Below, in pieces: positions 22,892 through 33,965 of a stretch of 64,000 nt of DNA. Source of the stretch: Ganoderma boninense (Eukaryota; Basidiomycota; Agaricomycetes; Polyporales; Polyporaceae); contig CM035312.1 in assembly GCA_002900995.3 (NCBI GenBank), positions 1,488,001 through 1,552,000 of the forward strand, in the 5' to 3' direction. A program made the translations under genes and the position numbers. A model generated the notes under the pieces. That model had not been told where the DNA came from, made no database searches, and saw only the letters and a program-made list of their open reading frames with translations. Within the stretch, counting starts at the first letter, position 1, and every line of letters begins with the position of its first letter.

Positions 22892-23298
22892 GATACCAGG
22901 TTTTGAGCCGGAACCTGGCGGAACCGGCTTTCTGTTCCCCAAGGCCTTGCGTGACAGATATGCACGTGACAGATCAGTCACATCGTACCTGTCACCGTCG
23001 GCTAGCTCGGTCGGCCTGCCTTGCAGAGTCCGCCAATGCTTGCTTTCCCCCTACTCTCCTATCAGCTTCTATGGTGGTTAGGACTGGAAAAGTGGGTTCC
23101 CCCAATAATTCTTGTTATAAATATTTCAGTAAGCCTTTACTCGAGGAAGGGAGACATCCAATTCGTCAGCGCACAAGCAATGATACCCAATACTTACTGT
23201 GACTTGAGGGGCAGCTCGAGTGACAGCTCCGAAATTCCGGGCAGAAAGTACTTACTTAGCACAGGGCTCCACAAAGTTCCAGCTCAGAACCTGGTATC
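22892..23298. repeat. imperfect 23-bp inverted repeat bounding about 400 bp (MITE-like candidate)
   Basis: Positions 22892-22914 and 23276-23298 are inverted copies that match at 21 of 23 positions (shared core GATACCAGGTT, then TGAGC, then GGAAC). The two mismatches are transitions. Weaker similarity continues about 11 nt inward. The internal 360 nt has no open frame of note. Size and symmetry would fit a small non-autonomous DNA element, but I see no clear target-site duplication, so the call is an inference. Confidence 0.4.
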
Positions 23299-23389
23299 TG
23301 AACTTGCCTTTAGTGGGCAGAGCTCCTGGTGCCTGCGCACATGCACGCGAGGAAGCTTCTGCTGTCCACATCCACACGACGGGCACAGC

Positions 23390-23800
23390 AGATGTTTCGG
23401 GATCTGGGAAACGGTCAGGAAACGAGGACGGAATCTTCAAGTTTCTCAGGAGTTTCCGGGGTGATTCATGATTGGGGAAACGTGGTGTTTCCTTTGTGTT
23501 TTTACAGCGTTTCCGGAGACCAGAAACGGCCCAAGGTGTTTCCACAAAGGGGAAATTGCCAAGAGACGGGCCGGAAACAGGCTGCATTGTCCGGAAACAC
23601 AATGCTTTATGTCTGTTTCCGACCCATTTCCCCGAAATTCCCTTCTATGAAAACACCTCACCTGTTTCCGATGTCCAAATACACCTGAGAAACACCCAGG
23701 AAACTTGTTGTTTCCTGGACCCCGAAACACCCCGAAAATGACCAAGAAACTTGAAGTTTCCGTACCAGTTTCCATTCTGTTTCCTAACACTCGAAACATC
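23390..23800. repeat. dense cluster of GGAAAC / GTTTCC motifs in both orientations
   Basis: More than 25 copies of GAAAC or its complement GTTTC occur in about 410 nt, most extended to GGAAAC/GTTTCC and several to CGGAAAC or GTTTCCGG. Spacing is irregular (roughly 8-25 nt) and orientation alternates. Some pairs form hairpin-like palindromes, for example GGAAACTTGTTGTTTCC near 23700 and GAAACTTGAAGTTTCC near 23747. It is not a simple tandem repeat, because the DNA between motifs differs. It is probably an evolved interspersed-motif array or a structured non-coding element. Confidence 0.65.
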
Positions 23801-23818
23801 CACCTTGCCCGTCGTGCC

Positions 23819-24137
23819 ATGTATTCGTCAGCCTTCGACGCCGCCGGGACACTCGAACTTCTACGCACGTTATGTCCTTCGACGAAAGCGAGGATCCTGA
23901 TGCAGATGATCGACAAAGGAGGTGCCGCTGTGCTTGAGCACTTGCAGGTCTGATTACTGTTTTCTTTAGGAAGGACACGCCGAACTGCCGGACTTACCTT
24001 CGACAGATATGTTCGGCACGTTAGTTGAAGCTTCTGTGTTCGCTGATCGCTTTGAGCTTGTTCGCATTGCGGCTGCTTATTGCCCGTCTACGACCGCCCA
24101 CGCTGTCTATGTTGTCAACATGAAGAGCACCTTATGA
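23819..24137 (+). pseudogene. fragment of an unknown helical-repeat protein
   Basis: Two adjoining open stretches read as one protein if the 22 nt at 23948-23969 (beginning GT, ending AG) are removed: ...KARILMQMIDKGGAAVLEHLQ, then EGHAELPDLPSTDMFGTLVE, ending VVNMKSTL and a stop at 24137. The pattern of hydrophobic residues suggests alpha-helical repeats, and CPST recurs once in each half. There is no recognised domain and no convincing upstream exon: the motif cluster abuts the 5' side. A 22-nt segment is far below the usual intron size here, so either the intron is extraordinary or the gene is broken. Confidence 0.35.
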
Positions 24138-24998
24138 GAGCGCCGTTTGCATATCTAGACAGGCGGCGATCCCTGCGAATGAATCCAATCTTGACGATGA
24201 CGAGGCCTGCGAACAACAGCAAGAAAGCCTCTCACGGAGGCAGTGGTCATAAGCACCGAGTTTGGATGTACGAGGCTGAGGAGCTCAAGTTAATCTTATC
24301 TTCTAACGTCAGGCATAAATACGGTCGTGGCGTGCGGCAAGGAGCCACGGACATGCAAGTAGAAGCTACCTGTACCTCAAGAAGTCAACGTAAGCCATCC
24401 AGTTGACTATAGTAGCGTACGCACCTTACATTCTTCCTCCTGTTGCCCGTAGCTAGAAAGGACGCCGTCGTACCCACCGTATCGAACGCCGCAGGATACA
24501 GCACAACGGGGTAACGGTAACGCGACAGCATTTCCAGGCCGGAGGCTCGGCCAGCGTGCGTAGTGAAGACGGCGGAGGTAGCACGGAGGTGACAAGCTCA
24601 TGCCCCTGCTGCACTATCACGTCCTAATGCCTAGGCACCGCCATCCCTTGGATGGGATAATGGGCTCCTTGAGGATAACATAAGTTGGGATCAGGAGTCT
24701 GATCGTGCGGTAGAAAGGATGAGTCGAGAATCCACGACGAGGCAACGGCAATTCAGATGGTCGGCGCGGTTAAATGTCCAGCCCGCCGTCTGCTGTAGTC
24801 TCGCCGAAAGACATAGCCTCGACTATGGATTCTAAGGATCGCAATAATTAGTCCTACCTCCTCTTCAATCCACGGAGAACAACTTACATGTATAGCTCAA
24901 CAACGGATACGACGAACTAAGAGTGTCACAAGGTCTAGTCCATCGGTTAACTGACGGAATACCATGCATATAGGGATGTTTAAACTAACCTGAAGAGA

Positions 24999-26066
24999 TT
25001 ACTCATCTGGAGTAGTTTCCGCAACCTCAACCGCTTCGCCCTCATCCACATCGACCAGATGTATGACGTCCCCCACGTCCTTGTGCCTGAATCGCCACTT
25101 CACGGCTCTCAGGGACGTTGGCCGGAGTGTCTGTGTCTTTTTCTCCACCCATGCCTGCCTGAAGTCTTCTTCTGCGTACATCATGTCCATACATGCATCA
25201 CACTCCCCAGTCCAAAGATTGTCGTTGCCCTCCGACAAGGAGAAATTACCGCCAAGGCCGTAGCTGATCGTCAGGATGACTTCTTGAAGATTGGTAAGGG
25301 AGCGCATATATGCAACATAGTGCTCCTAGAAGACAAATACAGTATGAGGAGGAGAAATATCGCGAGCAGCGGGACTTACCGGAAGCCCGACAGTTTTGTC
25401 ATACGTGATTTCCTCGGGAGAATGGTCTCGGAATGTGGCAAAGCAGCATATATTGCAGAGGCTGCACCAGATAAGGTCCTGAGAGAGCTTCAGTGTACGG
25501 AGACCGGGGAACGCGTCAACGATTAGGCGGATGGTCAGTGGAGAGGGCCATGACGTGTCATGTATGTCCAACTCTTGTATGCTTGACGCGATGTGCCTGG
25601 GGTAGTCAAAGCGCATGAGGAGCATGGTGTTGGACATCATAGGGTCGAAGTCGATGCGCAACTTGCGTAGGCGGTGGAATGCTCGAAGATTCCAATGGAC
25701 AGGGAGAATCTGAAGGTCCGTGCCTAGTTCCACACAGTGAAGCTCCCTGCGACACCCTCAGCAGGTGAGATAAGAAGGGCATCACAAGTGTACTCACTTC
25801 GTCCACAGCCCGAGCTCTGGCCATTCGGCCAGCAAGTCGTCCGGGGAATGGGCGTAGTAGACCTCGAACCAAGCTTCGAAAGCGAGTTGTCGAAGGACTT
25901 TGGAAGCGAGAGTGAGGGGCTCCACCCAGCCCCAGGGAGGCTTTGAGCTATGCCGAGGAACTTCAAGTTTCCGACCCTCGTCAAAGGTGGAAATATACCC
26001 GAACACAATGTTGCGCAGAAGTTCTGTGGGTAGTTGCGGTTCAGTGCGAAGCATGAGTTCTGCCAT
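24999..26066 (-). CDS. F-box-like / leucine-rich protein
   Basis: 320 residues from three exons (25798-26066, 25380-25746, 24999-25325), all phases closing. The N-terminus (PQLPTELLRNIVFGYIST) fits an F-box-like motif (LPxELLxxI). The middle contains spaced leucine-rich stretches (FHRLRKLRIDFDP, SSIQELDIHD, PGLRTLKLSQDLIW, LTNLQEVILTISY), which look like LRRs. The end is acidic (VDVDEGEAVEVAETTPDE). Known for the type: F-box proteins present substrates to SCF ubiquitin ligases. No substrate can be named. Agaricomycetes carry many such fast-evolving genes. The F-box itself is only a partial match, so the SCF role is an inference. Confidence 0.68.
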
Positions 26067-26424
26067 GGTTTCAGGAGGGCTCAGCGTCTGACGCAGGCAG
26101 ACAGGGAGAAAGTTCAGAGGAGAATGGGTGGAATTGTTGGGGAGGCGGGCTCTTGAGTCAAGGCTGAGCTGGCCAGGCTAGCTCGCCCGAGCATGCGACC
26201 TCTCGACAAAGCAAAGGTGACCGACCGGCCGTCGTCCCCGGCTGCGCGGCCCGGCCGACATGCGAGGATTATGGGCGTCTATCCACGTGGGCGGGGTTGT
26301 GGCTGGAACACCGAACACACAAGGCAGCCCTGATCCAGAGGCCGTCGTCTCTTCCGTCCTGACCACTTCGTTCCCCTCCTTGCATCCGCTTAGTTCACGC
26401 GTTCTTGCGTCCAACTGTGCGCTA
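26067..26424. promoter_or_regulatory. divergent intergenic region, F-box-like gene / GLE1
   Basis: 358 nt between divergent starts, so it must serve both genes. C/T-rich stretches precede the GLE1 start. No TATA box recognised. Confidence 0.4.
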
Positions 26425-28465
26425 ATGAGGTTTGCCGCTCCTCGATCTCCGTCTTCATCACCCACCAGGAGGTGAGTCAAACACTCCGCCTGAGTGGTTA
26501 TAGGTCGTGTTCAACTCTACTTTGTTATAGCAACAGGCGTCATCGTTCCCGCTCCACGTTCGGCGTACCGTCAGGTTCTTCGTCAGAGGATGAGGTCAAT
26601 GGCTCAGATTCAGAGTCCCCCGGCTCATCTGAAGAGGAATGGTATGGAACAGAGTTGCAAACATCGTAAGCCCACCTCAAGTGAGTATCCTTCACGATCA
26701 ATCCAAACCATTTCATAGGAAACTTCGGAAGCAGAAGAGCTTGGCAGAACAGTGGCTTATGGAAGATACCCTTGCATCGGTTCGCCGTCGCATAAACCAC
26801 CACGACCCGTATGAAGAGTGGGAGAAAGAGACGCGGCAAGAAGCATTTGTATGTCCGATTTCCCTCATTTTCACGCAATTTCTTACCTAGCGATCAGCGT
26901 GTGGCGAGGCAGAAGCATGCTCAGGACTGCGTGGAGCAAAGGAATGCTCGAGATGAGAGGCGTGCTCATGATGACCAACGTCGCGCTGCTCTCCACGCCC
27001 AAGAGCTCAAGGAGGTCGAGTCTCAGCTTGCCGCCATGAACCTTCAGAAGCAACAGGAAGAAGCAACCCTTCGAGCGCAGTGGCAGGAGCGCGACCGCCA
27101 GCTGTGGGCCCGCATCGACGCAGTCATCAAGAAGGAGGAGGAAAGGCTGCGCGCGAAACAGGAAGAGGAGAGGAAGAAGCGCGAAGCGGAAGAGAAAGTG
27201 AAGCGTGAGGCAGAGGAGAAGAAACGCCAGGAAGAAGAACGGAAACTTAAGGAGGAGGAAGAGAAGCGCAAGCAGAAGGAGAAAGAGGAAGAGGAGGAAC
27301 GCATCAAGCTTGCCGCTGCGCAGGCTCAGGAAGAACGCGAACTGGCTGAAGCGGAGGCCCGCAAGGCGCTGGGCCATACCACCGCGTTTGAAGATTGGAA
27401 ACGTGCAAGGGATACATTGAGGGTGAGTAACTCAAAGCTTTTTGCCATGTCCTGACCATAATCGGTGCGTCGTCCAGGCGCTGAAGGCCGGGCCCATGAA
27501 GCTTGTGAAGCAGGACAAGAGTCTCAAGACCACCTGGTCCGCCGGTCGTCGCGCAATCACCCCGAAAGTCGGGCAACTCACGAACGACATGGACGTAATT
27601 ATCCGTGTGGTATGCACAAATTTTCCCCTGTGCCTGTAGTGTGTTAACGTAGTGCTTCGCAGTCTCACGAGATTGTCAATGTCCTCCGGCCCTCGGCAGC
27701 GCATCCTCCACCTGTATACCTTGCGCTCTTGTCGTCTCTTGCCAAAGCGATCCTCATGCAAGCGGAGACCGAAGTAACCGCAGAGAAGAAGAGTGCTATT
27801 CCTCTTGCGCAGTTGACCGTCAACCTCCTCATGGCCTTAGATGGGTTCGCCGATATCTTCTGGGCCAAGCTCTGCCAGCGCGCTGGAGGCTGGCCAGTCC
27901 CGATTGCAGTTCCCCCGAAAGACGTCGATGGTACCGCATTCACTCCCCAAACCCAACGGAAAGCTCATGGCTTCCGCGACTCGGACGAGCTAGAAAGCAT
28001 TGGAGACTACACCAGTCGTGTTACGGGAATCCTACGGGTCTATTTCACAGTACTTGTGCTGCCCGTCAACCAACCGCTAGATCCTCTCTTCAGGACGCCT
28101 CGATACTGGTCCTACTTTTCGAGGATGCTGAAGGACCCCCACCTTCTGGAGAACCCCACCGCGGCGCAAGTGATGTTCAGTAAGCGTCTCCAACTAGCCT
28201 TGTGATAGAGGCGTTGTTTTGTTAACACATTTTTGCAGCTGCTTTGGACATAGGTGGGCTTACCGCGTGCGAAGTATGGGGTTCCCAATGGACACGTCTC
28301 CTCGCGCTCTTGTTTGAGGGTGTCACTGTGGGGTACCATGGGATGGAAGGCCGTCTCATCGGAGGGAAGTCCCCCGAGGGCAATGCTTCACGGACGCGGT
28401 TGCAGCTTGAGGTCGAGCGTATCATGACTGCTGCGTCAACGATGGCAGTTGGATTTGCATCATGA
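26425..28465 (+). CDS. GLE1: mRNA export factor / nucleoporin GLE1
   Basis: Seven exons with closing phases; those after the first three are about 26929-27422, 27478-27609, 27663-28179 and 28239-28465. The N-terminal part is short and acidic (SSSEDEVNGSDSESPGSSEE). A long highly charged coiled coil follows (KREAEEKVKREAEEKKRQEE), and then the C-terminal GLE1 domain (GHTTAFEDWKRARDTLR, LVKQDKSLKTTWSAGRRAIT, KVGQLTN, KVGQL to the end). GLE1 acts at the cytoplasmic face of the nuclear pore, where with inositol hexakisphosphate it activates the DEAD-box ATPase Dbp5 to release mRNPs. The order of charged coiled coil then GLE1 domain is that of the family. The third intron uses the acceptor CAG before CGTGTGGCG, because the nearer TAG would break the frame. 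Confidence 0.92.
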
Positions 28466-28933
28466 TTGCTACACGACATCTGACGACTTTGTTTGGTCTT
28501 CACTCCATGTCTGTGAGTGCTACAGATACTCATTAGTGTATATTGGCTGCACTTGTATTCTATCACGCGCGTATTGTCACCCGTCTTGCGGTGCTGCAAC
28601 ACTCATGATGATATATTGATCGCGTCGTGCCTCGTGTTCTGAATCTGAAGTCGGAATCCCGGCTGGACGGAAGGCAACGGCTGCGGCGGATGATGCACAT
28701 CTGTCACAGAGAGAGGCAGGATGCGGCTGGCCGGGCAGGCGTGTCACGCGTGCGGTGGGAGGTGCGGCAGAGATGCCTGGCTGTCCGGGTTGCCTTCTCC
28801 CCACAACTGAATTCCTGCCTCCTGTCGCCGGAGCGCTCTATCCACACTGTAAACTATCCTATTCCTATCCAAAAGGCCCGCACGCCTCCGCCATTCCTTA
28901 TTACGCTTTCGATTCTTCTCTGTACATGTCACC
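28466..28933 (+). other. intergenic: GLE1 3' flank and kinase promoter
   Basis: 468 nt with no coding signal. The last 70 nt before the kinase start are pyrimidine-rich. Confidence 0.4.
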
Positions 28934-31900
28934 ATGGCCGCCGGTCCCGCTACCACCAACGGCAAGACCAGCCACAGGCACGCCGCCTCCGTCTCCCAGG
29001 CGCAGAACCACAAGGCCCAGCTCGCGAACGCGTACAACGAGCTGGGAAAGGAGCTGTCATCGCAGAAGATTAGGGTTGTCGGCAACTACACCCTGGGGAA
29101 GGTCATAGGAGAAGGTGAGTACTCCGCGGTCCCCTCCCCCACACTTGACCCTCCGCGCTGTTCCATGGAGTGTGTACGCGGGCCCAGGTGACGGGTGCTG
29201 ACACTCGCCCTTGAAGGGACCTACGGGAAGGTGCGGATGGGCACACACCGTCTGACGGGCACCCGCGTCGCCATAAAGCAGATCCCAAAGGCCATGTCTG
29301 CCGCGCTCACCCGCGAGATCCACCACCACCGCCAACTCCACCACCGGCATGTCACGCAGCTGTATGAGGTCATCGCGACCGAGTCCAGCATCTGGCTCGT
29401 CACCGAGCTCTGCTCCGGCGGCGAGCTCTTTGACTATCTCGCCGAGAAGGGACGGCTGAACGAGGAGGAGACACGGGTCCTGTTTGGGCAGCTCTGCTTG
29501 GCCGTCGCGTACGTCCACGACAAGGGGATCGTGCATCGGGACCTGAAGCTGGAGAACGTCCTGCTCGACGAACGATGTCGAGTGAAGCTCGGTGACTTCG
29601 GGTTCACTCGGGAGTTTGACAGGGGGACGCTCCTTGAAACGTTCTGCGGGACCACAGGTTACGCTGCTCCTGAGATGCTGTTGGCCCAGAAATATCTCGG
29701 ACCAGGTGCGTCATCTCTCTCAGACTATTCTCTCTCAGATTATTCCGGACATCGCACGACGTGGAGAATGTACGATGCGCGTCCCATCCCACTCATGCCT
29801 TCCATTCACCCGACGTTGGAAAGCTTGTCGCGGGCACTTAGCCTGGATGCGTCTTGAATTATCCAAGACAGCAACGACAAAGCCTTCTATCGTTGGTATG
29901 CGCGTGGTGCCAGTCGACACCGACTTCTCTGTTACATAATTCAGGCCTGTTCTTGCCGAAGGTACTGACATCCCTCCCAGAGGTAGACGTCTGGTCGCTA
30001 GGCGTTATCCTGTATACTCTATTGACCGGGACTTTGCCCTTCGATGACGATGACGAGAGCCTCATGCGGGAAAAGGTTATCAAGGGGGTGTACGATGACC
30101 CTGAATGGCTCTCAGATGGTATGTCCTGAGGTCGTTCGTTGGTGCATCAGACTTATTCAACGTTGACACCCTCAGAGGCCCGACAATTGCTCTCTGGTAT
30201 CCTACAGGTCGAACCCACAAAACGACTGACCATTGCCCAAATCCTCACGCACCCCTGGTTCACCGTCGTTACGAATCATACAAATCGCGATTCCATTCAA
30301 AGTGCTCCTACCATCTCACGGCCTGCCTCCCCGACACAGCTGCAAATAACCACGTCCCTTGATCCCCAACCTCTGTCTGCCTCCACGATATCCGACGGCA
30401 CTTTCCACACTGCCCCATCCGACATCTGCCCTTCCATTCCTGCTACCCCTGATAACAAGTCCCTTGACGAGCTTACGACCGATTCACACAGCACCTACAA
30501 GATACTTACCGCAGCTCTCACTCGTTCTCCGAAGACAGGCCCGTCGGAGAGCGTCTCCGAGGAAAGTAACGGCATTGCAGACCACAGTGTCGAGACTCCC
30601 TCTCGTCCGTCCTTCGCTCGTGCCGACAGCAGCTCAAGCAGGCTGCCGCCGGCATATCCAACCCGAACGCCGGCCCGTACAAAGCGTCGCTCAGTCTCTT
30701 CGACCCTTTCTGATCATGGGCCGACCGTGTTCGAGAAGTCCGCAGTTCCACAACCCCCTCAGGACTTCTCTTCCCTTCTTCACACCCCTGCGCCCCTGAT
30801 CTTCAGCACGGACCTCGAGCGCGACTTGCTAACCTCGATGAGCATGCTTGGTTTGGACACGGGACAGATCGTGCACTCAGTACTCACCGATGCGTGCGAC
30901 GCGACGGGTGCGCTGTGGTGGATGCTTAAGCGCAAGGCGGAGCGCAAAGCACTCGAGGAGGTTACGAAGAAGCCCGCAGAGCAACCGGCCGAGGTCCCGG
31001 AGGAACGCCTTGCCGAAGTTCCCGTGCCCGTGCCCAAGGACGACACGGAAAAAGAGAAGGAGAAAGAGAAGGAAATGCGATCCGAGACTCGGCGCGACAA
31101 ATCCTATGGTCGGTCGTCCCAACATCGCGCGCATCCAGATGAGGGAAAGCCGTCCTCCGTCGGCCGCTCCAGAGAGTCGCGCCCTCCAATCCCTCCGGCG
31201 CTCATACCCGTCCACTCCGCACCCGAGCTGCAATTCATCCCCGCCACCCCTACTGTTCCTCAGACCAAACGGCCGAGCACCCCTCCCCGGACTATTTCTC
31301 CTACGAATCCACTCCTTTCACCTACTCCCTCTTCAACAGTAGAGTCGTTGTCCAAATCCACTCCAGCCACTCCGAGCGGCTCGAAGGATAAGGACAAGGA
31401 TACCCAGAGCTCTAAGGGCCGCAAGAACCGCGCTGGCAGCGTGAGCATCATGCAACGTGCTACTACAGCCCTCGAAGCCGCAGGCCTGGTCCGCAAAAAG
31501 TCGGCTGAGGCTGTGCGTGAGGAGCGCGACCGACGCGAGCGCGAGGAGAGGGAGAAGCAAGGACAAAAGAACGGGGCCAGCGCAGAGGAACCTCGTTCCT
31601 CGCACGGAAGTGGCTCTGGCAAGCTTATGAAGACCCCGCCCATGCGCGCTGTCAAGGATGCCACCCTCTCGTCGACACCGCCTCCCGCGGAGCTCAACGG
31701 ATCTCAGGGACAGGTCGGGTCGCCTTGGATCCTGGCGGGGAAGCAGTCACCTCCTCCGGACACCGGATCGCCGGCGGATACCCTTACGTCGCTGCCGCAA
31801 ATCCCTGCGCGAGGTAGCAAAGTTTCGGGACACCGGAACCGCGCAAGTCTGCTCTCAACATTCCAACGATGGTTTAGAGAGGATCCCAAGGGGAAGCGCA

Positions 31901-33237
31901 AGGAGGACCCCGCGACTCTCCTCGCGCTTACGCAGAGTTCGTCGATGAACAGCACTGGCTCGAGCCCTATATCGCAGCGGCACAATGGCAGGGGCACTGT
32001 CAAGGGTCGCTCAGCTGGACGAGGGAAGGCCTTTGGCGGGGGTCGGGGCAAGACTGCAAACCGTGGCAAACGCGCCTCAATGTCTTCGCGCCGCTCGAGC
32101 AGTGTCAATTCACGTCGTTCGTCGACATCAATGCAGTATGGAGTGCTCGAATCTCCACCTTACTCTGCTTCGCGGCAGCGCAGTGACTCTAATAGGCGGT
32201 CGTTCGGCAGCCGCACGCCGAACTCTGAGCGGGAGGAGTTCATGTCGCGCCCCAGCTCGATACATAGCTTCGTCAATCACCCGCGCCATCGCAAGTCTCC
32301 CTCGGCGAGCTCCGCTGGCTCCATGTATGTCACCCGCACAGCGTCCCCGCTGCCGAAGAACCACCGCCGCGCTGGGTCGGGATCCTCGACACGCGTTGTG
32401 CGGCAGATTCAGATGACACCGAGCGGGAGCGGGGGCAAGCAACCGTCGCATCTACGCTCGAACTCCGCGTCGTCGGTGCACTCGCTGCAATCATCCCGCC
32501 CAGGGTCGCTATATGATCTGTCCGAGACGGACAGTCGACGAAACAGCTCCCCGAACAAGGCCGCGATGCGGCGGTCTACGGACGAGACACCTCGCCGATC
32601 CCACGCAGCGTTTATCGCGCACAAGAGGCAGACGCCGTTCTCGAACCCGAACGGGAGCGGGTACCTCAACTCTCTGGGCCGCTCGAGCTGGAAGAAGTCT
32701 TGGGGCCTCGAGCCCCCGGGCTGGCAGACGCGGACGGCGCATCACCAGGTGGAGGTCCTCGCAGTCTACCCGCCAGAGGTGCCCGGGATCCGCGACGTCT
32801 TCTCTGGGAGGCACTCGCTCAGCGTGGGCGAGGAGGACGACTGGGTGGACGAGGACGATGAGAGCCCGTCATACGTCGGCGGGCTCGGGCAAATGCCGTC
32901 CTCGGCGAGCAGCGCGATCACGACGTTCACGCAGGCCGAGTCCCCGCTGCTATCGCCGCCTCTGCGGAGCGCGCCCGCGCGCACTGGGGGCGGCTCGAGC
33001 AGCACGAAGCGGGGTCCGTCGGAACTGGGCCGTCTCATGGTCGGGAATGTGCCATCGCGGGCTGCGCGGGGCAAGGCGAACCGGTCGCCTGCCGGGCGCA
33101 GCTCGCCGCTGCCCACCGAGTCTGTCTTCGACGCGGCGGCGGGAGAGCCGCGGGGGGGACGGAGGCAGTTGCCCAACGGACGGGCTGGACCGGCGTTCAG
33201 GGGCATCCAGGAGGAAGACGAGGACGAGGAAGAGTAG
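28934..33237 (+). CDS. Ser/Thr protein kinase, CAMKL Kin4-like, with very long C-terminal tail
   Basis: 1289 residues from exons 28934-29114, 29217-29705, 29981-30118 and 30176-33237. The kinase domain spans about residues 51-320, with a glycine loop GEGTYG (59-64), the ATP lysine in VAIK (K81), HRDLKLEN (catalytic D169), DFG (187-189), an activation loop with CGTTGYAAPE, and DVWSLGVILYTLLTG. All catalytic residues are present, so it should be active. The domain most resembles fungal Kin4-type CAMKL kinases, which in yeast act in the spindle-position checkpoint. The subfamily call is tentative. The tail (about 960 residues) is disordered, rich in Ser/Pro/Arg, with a Lys/Glu run and an ordered-looking patch near residues 1130-1190 (VEVLAVYPPEVPGIRDVFSG). 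The intron after LGP is 275 nt, much longer than its neighbours. Confidence 0.88.
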
Positions 33238-33965
33238 GGTTTACACGTTTGTTGGTTTTTACGAACGGAGTGCGCATACACATTCCGCTACCTCCTTCCT
33301 GATTGAGGACTGTTGTCTGGTACATACGTAGAGGGCCTTTGATTCTGCATCCGGGTTACTATCCTTATCCGTCCCCTCATTTCCGATGTTCTTGCATCCA
33401 TTCTGTCTGTCTTTCCGATCCAAGTACCATACAGTGACGTTTCTTCCGATTTCCTGAGACAATAAGTTGGATACCCTGTACGCTTAGCGGATCGTGATTT
33501 AGTGCACCAGCTCCTGGACTTGCTAGTTGAACTGCCAGTTGACTGCCACTTAACCCGTCAGCCTCGGAGGCCCGGATCTTTGATGACGAAGATGAGATGA
33601 GTGGCCCGGGAGTTGCGTTCGCAGCAGCGGGCGATGCTGAACTCAATCCAGGGGCTGCAGTGCTTGTCCGTGTTTGGTTCGGGCTCCTCCGCCGCCTCCG
33701 TCACCAGCCGCCCTGCTCACGACCACCACCAGCCCCTCACGACCACCGACGCTTTCTTTCTCCTCTCTCCCGTAATTCGGTCAGTCACCCTCCGCTCTCA
33801 CTCTCTGCCACTCTAGCTTAACTCCACCACTTCCTCTCCTGCGACTTCACGCGATACAGCGATGTTAGTGACCCTCTCATTCTCGGTTGTTAACGCTCTA
33901 ACCTTGCTTTCGCCTTACTATTCCTTGGCTTGCCATGACCCTTGGCACGCACCCCTGCGCCCCCG
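33238..33965 (+). other. intergenic: kinase 3' flank and SNC1 promoter
   Basis: 728 nt without a gene. C/T-rich tracts (about 33680-33840) lie upstream of the SNC1 start. Confidence 0.4.

Larger units (their letters stand above)
22369..24998. other. accessory, repeat-bearing intergenic region
   Basis: 2.6 kb between two minus-strand genes. It holds the imperfect inverted repeat (22892-23298), the GGAAAC/GTTTCC motif cluster (about 23390-23800) and a gene fragment (23819-24137), all listed separately. The remaining parts (22369-22890 and 24140-24998) show no gene that I can support. Confidence 0.55.

Noticed and set aside
27044..27377. Leu/Phe/Ser-rich antisense frames opposite GLE1
   Set aside because: They are the mirror of the charged coiled coil of GLE1 (Glu/Lys codons read backwards).
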